In this document: positions 59,399-64,000 of the stretch, one piece after another
Layout of the letters: every line of letters starts with the position of its first letter
Position numbering within the stretch: position 1 is the stretch's first letter
Source of the DNA: Candidatus Tectimicrobiota bacterium
GTDB taxonomy: Bacteria; JACPUC01
Direction: 5' to 3'
Length of the DNA: 64,000 bases
NCBI GenBank assembly: GCA_016192455.1
Contig: JACPUC010000028.1
Location: forward strand, 46,260 to 110,259
Notes under the pieces: generated by a model
Seen by the model: only the letters and a program-made list of their open reading frames with translations
Database searches by the model: none
What the model was told of the DNA's origin: nothing
Translations under genes and position numbers: made by a program

Positions 59399-60110
59399 AG
59401 TGCGGGACGTCCAGAAGCATTTCGGCGGGCTTGCGGCCATTCACGGCGTGTCGCTGTCGGTCGATGCCGGGGAGATCGTCAGCATCATCGGTCCCAACGG
59501 CGCCGGCAAGACAACCCTCTTCAACCTCATCAGTGGGTTCGAGCGTCCTGACGCGGGCACCATCTTCTTCAACGGTAACGAGATCAGCGGTCTGTCTCCG
59601 CACCAGATTTGCCGCAGGGGCATCGCCCGAACGTTTCAACTCGTCAAGCCTTTCCATAACCTGACGGTATGGGAGAACGTCATGGTGGCCGGCTTGATGA
59701 GGTTGAGCAAGCGCGACGCCGCACGCCAGGCCGATCGCATCCTGGCCCGGCTGCACCTGAGCGACCGCGCCGACCAGCGGGCGCGCAACCTGACCATCGG
59801 CGCCAAGAAGCGTCTGGAGGTGGCGCGCGCCCTCGCCACCCAGCCGCACTTCATCCTCCTCGACGAGGTCGTTGCCGGTCTCAACCAGCGCGAGACCGCC
59901 GACATGAGTGCCATCATCCGCGACCTGCGCCAGGAAGGCATCTCCACGGTGGCGGCGGTCGAGCACGTCATGCAGATGGTGATGAGCGTCTCCGACCGCA
60001 TCTACGTGCTGAACTACGGCGAATGCATCGCCGAAGGACGGCCGGACGAAATTCGCCGCAATCCCCATGTTCTCGAGGCCTACCTTGGAAGCGACGGTGC
60101 TCTCCGTTGA
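59385..60110 (+). CDS. livG: Branched-chain-type ABC transporter ATPase LivG
   Basis: 241 aa from ATG 59385. Walker A IIGPNGAGKTTLFNLISGF, Q-loop ARTFQLVKPFHNLTVWEN, signature LTIGAKKRLEVARALA in place of LSGGQ, Walker B FILLDEVVAGLNQRE (the usual P after DE is V), H-loop AAVEHVMQMVM. The degenerate signature is common in LivG proteins. It overlaps livM by 14 bases and livF by 44 bases. Confidence 0.94.
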   Translation: MKLLEVRDVQKHFGGLAAIHGVSLSVDAGEIVSIIGPNGAGKTTLFNLISGFERPDAGTIFFNGNEISGLSPHQICRRGIARTFQLVKPFHNLTVWENVMVAGLMRLSKRDAARQADRILARLHLSDRADQRARNLTIGAKKRLEVARALATQPHFILLDEVVAGLNQRETADMSAIIRDLRQEGISTVAAVEHVMQMVMSVSDRIYVLNYGECIAEGRPDEIRRNPHVLEAYLGSDGALR

Positions 60111-60843
60111 TGGGATAGACGTAGCGTACGGCGTCGGATTCCCGACCCTGCGCAACGTCTCGCTGCGCTTGCCCGAGGGGGAGATCATCGCCCTGGTGGG
60201 GAGCAACGGCGCCGGCAAGACCACGCTCCTCAATACCATCTCCGGATTGCTGCGGCCCTCGCGCGGCGGCATCAGGCTGCGCGATACCCCCCTCCACCTC
60301 CTCCCTCCCCATGAAGTGGCCGAGCTCGGCATCGCCCACGTGCCGGAAGGCCGCAAGCTCTTTCCCATGATGACGGTGGAAGAGAACCTGCACATGGGCG
60401 CCTATACGCGGCGTTCCCGGCCGCACCTGGCCGCCATGATCGAATCCGTCTACGATCTCTTCCCGGTGCTGCGGGACCGGCGGCGTCAGTACGCCCGCAC
60501 CCTCAGCGGCGGCGAGCAGCAGATGGTGGCGATCGGCCGCGGCTTGATGTCGATGCCCGAGATCATCATGTTCGATGAACCCTCCCTCGGCCTGGCGCCG
60601 CTGATCGTGCGCGAGATGTTCGAGGTCATCAAGCGCGTCAACGCCGAGGGGAAGACTGTCTTCCTGGTGGAACAGAACGTGCGCTTTGCCCTTGGCATCT
60701 GCCACTATGCCTACATTCTCGAACAAGGGCAGATCATCGGCAGCGGCAAGGGGCAAGACCTCCTGAACGACGAGTTCATTCAAACCTCGATCTTGGGGAC
60801 GGGGTTGTCGAACTCCGGGATGGACAGTCAGGCCGACGCCTGA
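60067..60843 (+). CDS. livF: Branched-chain-type ABC transporter ATPase LivF
   Basis: 258 aa. Walker A ALVGSNGAGKTTLLNTISGL, Q-loop region VPEGRKLFPMMTVEENL, signature LSGGEQQMVAIGRGLM, Walker B IIMFDEPSLGLAP, H-loop VFLVEQNVRFAL. Completes the importer with livK, livH, livM and livG. The true start may be slightly downstream, inside the overlap with livG. Confidence 0.94.
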   Translation: MFSRPTLEATVLSVDGIDVAYGVGFPTLRNVSLRLPEGEIIALVGSNGAGKTTLLNTISGLLRPSRGGIRLRDTPLHLLPPHEVAELGIAHVPEGRKLFPMMTVEENLHMGAYTRRSRPHLAAMIESVYDLFPVLRDRRRQYARTLSGGEQQMVAIGRGLMSMPEIIMFDEPSLGLAPLIVREMFEVIKRVNAEGKTVFLVEQNVRFALGICHYAYILEQGQIIGSGKGQDLLNDEFIQTSILGTGLSNSGMDSQADA

Positions 60844-60956
60844 GGCTCACATCGAGGCGGCTGCTTCCGGCGCGGCGTTCTTCCGGTCGCGCCGGCCGTC
60901 GCGAAGAGGCCACGGTTGCCCCGGGGTCGGGCAGCCTCCCCCCATGGGATCACAAT

Positions 60957-62369
60957 ATGGATGAGCGTCTGCGCGCCTTGATGTTCCCCCGCTCGATCGC
61001 CGTGATTGGGGCCTCGGCCAATCTCGCCACCATCGGCGGGCGCCCCCTGCGCCTGCTGCGCAAGCACGGCTTCAAGGGAAACCTCTACCCGGTGAACCCG
61101 AAGTACGCGGAGATCGACGGCCTGCGCTGCTACCCCTCCATCGGCGCGGTGGGCGAGGCGATCGATTGCGCCCTCATCGCCTTGGGACGCGACCAGGTCA
61201 TCCCGGCGCTGGAAGCGTGCGCCGCGGCGGGAGTGCGCGCGGCCACGGTCTTCTCGAGCGGCTTCGCGGAGGTGGGCGGCGAGGGTACCCGCCTGCAACA
61301 GGAGATGACCAACCTCGCCCGCCGCACCGGCCTGCGCATCAACGGCCCGAACGGCATGGGCGTGATGAACTTCAAGGAGGGCGTGGTGGCGACGTTCTCC
61401 AATTCCGCCGAGCTGGAGCGGGTGCGGCCCGGCAACCTCGCCCTGGTGGCGCAGAGCGGCGGCCTGGCCGGAGCCTTGCTCGACCGCTCCCACGAGCTCG
61501 GCCTGGGCGTGAGCCACGTCGTCTCCACCGGCAACGAGGCCGACGTGGAGGCGAGCGAGTACCTCGAGTACCTCGTCGAGGACCCAGCCACCGAGGTGGT
61601 CGGGGCCTACATCGAGGGATTTCGCAACGTGGAACGGTTAGGCCGGGTCTGCGAGCGCGCGGCGCAGAAGCGCAAACCGATCATCGTGCTGAAGGCCGGC
61701 AGCTCCACGATCGGGAGGGAGATGGCGGCCTCGCATACCGCCGCCGCCACGGGCTCCGACGACATCTACAACACCTTCTTCCGCCGCCACGGCATTATCC
61801 GCGTCGCTGACCTCGACGAGCTCATGGGCACGGCCTCCCTGCTGACACGCTACCGGCACGCCGCCGGCACGCGCCTGGGGGTCTTTTCCGCCTCGGGCGG
61901 AGCCGCGGTGCTCATCGCCGACGAGTGCGCGCGGCACGGCATCGAGCTGCCACCGCTCGCCCGGGAGACACAGCAGGCGCTCGCCCCGCTCGTGGGCGCC
62001 TTCTCCACCCTGATGAATCCCTTTGACCCCACGGGACAGAGCTACAACGATCCCAGTCTGGTCAAGACGACCTTTGAAATCTTTCTCCGAGACCCGAATT
62101 TCGATTGGATTCTCTTCCTCATACCCACGGTGGCCCTGCGCATGGCCGACCTCTTCGTCGACTACCTCCTCGACACCGCGCCGCAAACGAGCAAGCCGGT
62201 GCTGGTCTACTGCATCGGAGGGTCCCTGTCGAGCCCGGTCTTCACGGCCTTGCGCGACAGTCCCCTGCCCTACTACCGGTCGCTCCGCACCTGCTTCCAG
62301 GCCTTGGCGGCCGCCCTGCGCTACCAAGACTTCCTCGGCAAGCGGCAGCACGCGAAGGGGTTGCGATGA
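60957..62369 (+). CDS. ADP-forming acyl-CoA synthetase, alpha-subunit type (CoA-binding/ligase domains only)
   Basis: 470 aa. CoA-binding Rossmann start MFPRSIAVIGASANLATIGG, RINGPNGMGVMN, LALVAQSGGLAGALLDRSHE for the ligase domain and the phosphohistidine region KAGSSTIGREMAASHTAAATGS. The ATP-grasp beta subunit that should complete the enzyme (as in AcdAB or Acs fusions) is not adjacent. It could make CoA thioesters of the compound imported by LivKHMGF, or release free acid with ATP gain. The stop overlaps the next start (ATGA). Confidence 0.88.
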   Translation: MDERLRALMFPRSIAVIGASANLATIGGRPLRLLRKHGFKGNLYPVNPKYAEIDGLRCYPSIGAVGEAIDCALIALGRDQVIPALEACAAAGVRAATVFSSGFAEVGGEGTRLQQEMTNLARRTGLRINGPNGMGVMNFKEGVVATFSNSAELERVRPGNLALVAQSGGLAGALLDRSHELGLGVSHVVSTGNEADVEASEYLEYLVEDPATEVVGAYIEGFRNVERLGRVCERAAQKRKPIIVLKAGSSTIGREMAASHTAAATGSDDIYNTFFRRHGIIRVADLDELMGTASLLTRYRHAAGTRLGVFSASGGAAVLIADECARHGIELPPLARETQQALAPLVGAFSTLMNPFDPTGQSYNDPSLVKTTFEIFLRDPNFDWILFLIPTVALRMADLFVDYLLDTAPQTSKPVLVYCIGGSLSSPVFTALRDSPLPYYRSLRTCFQALAAALRYQDFLGKRQHAKGLR

Positions 62370-63385
62370 TGGATGTGAAATTTGGAGCTAGCTTCGTTCC
62401 CTGTCAGCCCGATGAGCTGGCGCGGCTCTGCGTCACCGCCGAGGACGCAGGCTACGACCGCCTCGGCCTCGTCGATTCGCAGAGCATCTACCGCGAGCTG
62501 TGGGTGAGTTGCACCGTGGCGGCCAGCCACACCACGCGCATCAAGGTGGGGCCGCGCGTCACCAATCCGATCACCCGCCACCTCTCCGTCACCGCCAGCG
62601 CCGCCGCCACCTTGGAGGAGCTGGCGCCGGGGCGCATCTTCCTCGGCCTCGGCAGCGGCGACAGCGCCCTGGGCAACATCGGCCTGCGGGCGGCTTCCCT
62701 GAGCGAGATGGAGGAAGCGATTCACGCCGCGCGCGCCTTGATGACCGGCTCGGCGGCCGCCTACCACGGCCGGAGCTGCGCCATGCCCTGGTCGCGCCGC
62801 GCCGTGCCGATCTACATGTCCGCTCACGGGCCGAAGTCCCTGCGCCTGGCCGGGCGGGTTGCCGATGGGGTGGTGATCGGCACCGGGCTAAATAGGGAGG
62901 CGGTCGCCTACAGCCTGGAGATGATCCAGCAGGGCGCCGAGGAGGGCGGCCGCCGCCTGGCCGACCTCGACCTCTGGTGGCTCTCCACTTGCAACCTGGC
63001 GGCCAGCCGGGTGGCCGCCATCGCCGAGGTGCGCATGCTGCTGGCGGCAAACGCGCACGTGCTGCCGAATCAAGTGCGCAACCCCGCCCTCGTGCCGCCG
63101 CGCTACAGTGAGGCAATCGCCACCCTGGCGCGCGAGTATGTCATCTCCGAGCACCTCATGCCCGGCGCCGCGCGCACGAACGTGCAACTCGTGCAGCGGC
63201 TCGGCCTCGAGGACTACCTCGCCGAGCGCTTCGGCATCGTCGGCACGCCCGACGACTGCCTGCGCCAGATCGAGCGCGCCCTGAACGCCGGGGCCAATCA
63301 GTTGTGGATGAGCATCTACTTTCCGCACCGGCAGAGCTTCATGGAGCGCTGGGGGAGGGAGATCATCGCGCGGTTCCAGGGATGA
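62366..63385 (+). CDS. LLM-class flavin-dependent oxidoreductase (F420/FMN luciferase-like)
   Basis: 339 aa from ATG 62366 (or 62369). Luciferase-like TIM barrel: VKFGASFVPCQPDELARLCV, AEDAGYDRLGLVDSQSIY, RIKVGPRVTNPITRHLSV, GRIFLGLGSGDSALGNIG, VPIYMSAHGPKSLRLAGRVADGV. It resembles methylenetetrahydromethanopterin-reductase-like and RutA-like monooxygenases, which use F420 or FMN. As last gene of the operon it may oxidise or open the substrate that the CoA-dependent genes process. Cofactor and substrate are unknown. Confidence 0.89.
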   Translation: MMDVKFGASFVPCQPDELARLCVTAEDAGYDRLGLVDSQSIYRELWVSCTVAASHTTRIKVGPRVTNPITRHLSVTASAAATLEELAPGRIFLGLGSGDSALGNIGLRAASLSEMEEAIHAARALMTGSAAAYHGRSCAMPWSRRAVPIYMSAHGPKSLRLAGRVADGVVIGTGLNREAVAYSLEMIQQGAEEGGRRLADLDLWWLSTCNLAASRVAAIAEVRMLLAANAHVLPNQVRNPALVPPRYSEAIATLAREYVISEHLMPGAARTNVQLVQRLGLEDYLAERFGIVGTPDDCLRQIERALNAGANQLWMSIYFPHRQSFMERWGREIIARFQG

Positions 63386-63625
63386 CGGAGCGGCGGGTGG
63401 CGATGTCGCCGCGGGAGGAGTCGCGGAGGGAGCGCTTCCACGGGCCGCTGAGCGCCGCACCATGCTTGCCGCCAACGCCAGCAACGCCAGTGTCTCCTGA
63501 GCTGAAACCCTGCTCTCCACCTTCAACACATGAATCCTGATCGCAGGCTCAGAGCTTGCGGTTTCAGCCTGCAAGGAAGGTGGCGTAGTTGACGGCGGAG
63601 GATTGCGCCGGCGCTCAGATTGGTC

Positions 63626-64000
63626 TCACACGACGAACCCGGCCTTGATGATCTCCTCTCGGATCGCCTCCTTGTCCAGCCATTCCTTCTCATACGTCAC
63701 GGTTACGTACTTTTCCGCGGCATCGCCGGTCACCGTGTCCGCGCCGCGCTTCATGAGCGCCTCGCGGATGGTCTGGATGCAGCCCTCGCAGTGGATGCTC
63801 GGCACCGGGATGGTGGTTTTCTCCAGGGCACGCGAGCTTTTCCGCGCCGCCGGCAGCAACCGGCCGCCGAAGGAGTTGAGGAGCACGGTCGTGACGCTCG
63901 CCGCCATCGCCAGCATGGCCATGGCGGGATGCACGATGCCCGTCACCGCCGCCGGCACGCCGAGGCCGTTGAAGAGGAAGGCGAGGACGACGTTCTGCAC
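63626..64000 (-). CDS. Copper-type P-type ATPase, C-terminal part with C-terminal HMA domain
   Basis: The gene continues past the window edge, so only about 124 residues are visible. The first part QNVVLAFLFNGLGVPAAVTG and VHPAMAMLAMAASVTTVLLNS is the last membrane pair of P1B ATPases (the SVTTVLLNS motif is typical). After a short linker comes an HMA domain with VPSIHCEGCIQTIREAL and a CxxC. HMA domains are normally at the N-terminus of these pumps, so a C-terminal one is unusual. Metal specificity (probably Cu) needs the missing part. Confidence 0.85.
   Translation of the reverse strand: MQNVVLAFLFNGLGVPAAVTGIVHPAMAMLAMAASVTTVLLNSFGGRLLPAARKSSRALEKTTIPVPSIHCEGCIQTIREALMKRGADTVTGDAAEKYVTVTYEKEWLDKEAIREEIIKAGFVV

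Overview
The window is high-GC (roughly 65 percent) bacterial chromosome with short intergenic gaps, two tRNA genes and no phage, insertion sequence or CRISPR array that I can see. Gene order (coaE-rho-rpmE-prfA-prmC-murA-his, and ihfA next to a MerR gene) is the kind found in Deltaproteobacteria-like lineages. The many ABC substrate-binding proteins, hydantoinase-type genes, selenoproteins and PCP-reductase domains suggest an uncultivated group such as Methylomirabilota/Rokubacteria, Tectomicrobia or Binatota. That placement is inference from gene content, not from a tree.

Layout. 1-4.3 kb: 3' end of der, an EF-G-like GTPase, ihfA, a MerR regulator. 4.3-12.3 kb: a UGA-interrupted GrdB-family selenoprotein, a CopD-like membrane protein, a secreted cytochrome with NPCAAK repeats, an orphan NitT/TauT-type binding protein, a cysteine hydrolase, an FGE-fold protein, a VOC protein and an alpha/beta hydrolase. 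12.6-22.3 kb: an orphan molybdenum hydroxylase large subunit, a 23S rRNA uracil methyltransferase, a CBS-ACT protein, small membrane proteins, a peroxiredoxin-like selenoprotein (second UGA) and coaE. 22.3-35 kb: housekeeping block rho, rpmE, prfA, prmC, murA, then hisD-C-B-H-A-F-IE (hisG absent). 34.9-38 kb: two proteins with PCP_red domains and an Mrp ATPase around a repeat-rich island. 38.2-46.2 kb: tRNA-Ala(CGC), a copper chaperone, a UbiD-family decarboxylase, two more binding proteins, msrPQ, tRNA-Arg(UCU). 46.3-63.4 kb: two divergent operons. 63.6-64 kb: the C-terminus of a copper P-type ATPase carrying a C-terminal HMA domain.

The most interesting region is 46.3-63.4 kb. On the minus strand hyuA-hyuB (hydantoinase/oxoprolinase type) are followed by grdE- and grdB-like genes of the glycine/sarcosine/betaine reductase family, the last with an in-frame UGA (Sec). 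On the plus strand tetR, acyl-CoA dehydrogenase, a hydroxycinnamoyl-CoA-hydratase-like crotonase, a complete branched-chain-type ABC importer (livKHMGF), an ADP-forming CoA-ligase alpha subunit and an LLM flavin oxidoreductase form a second operon. A perfect 7-2-7 inverted repeat sits in the spacer of the minus promoter and just after the plus promoter, so one TetR repressor probably controls both. The GrdE-like protein lacks a cysteine where the pyruvoyl-forming residue is expected, so its chemistry may differ from classical reductases.

A cross-cutting observation is that three separate genes (4341-5162, 19603-20097, 46353-47684) are each split by an in-frame TGA in a redox motif. In all three a short hairpin begins 13-17 nt downstream of the TGA. 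I read all three as selenoproteins, not pseudogenes.
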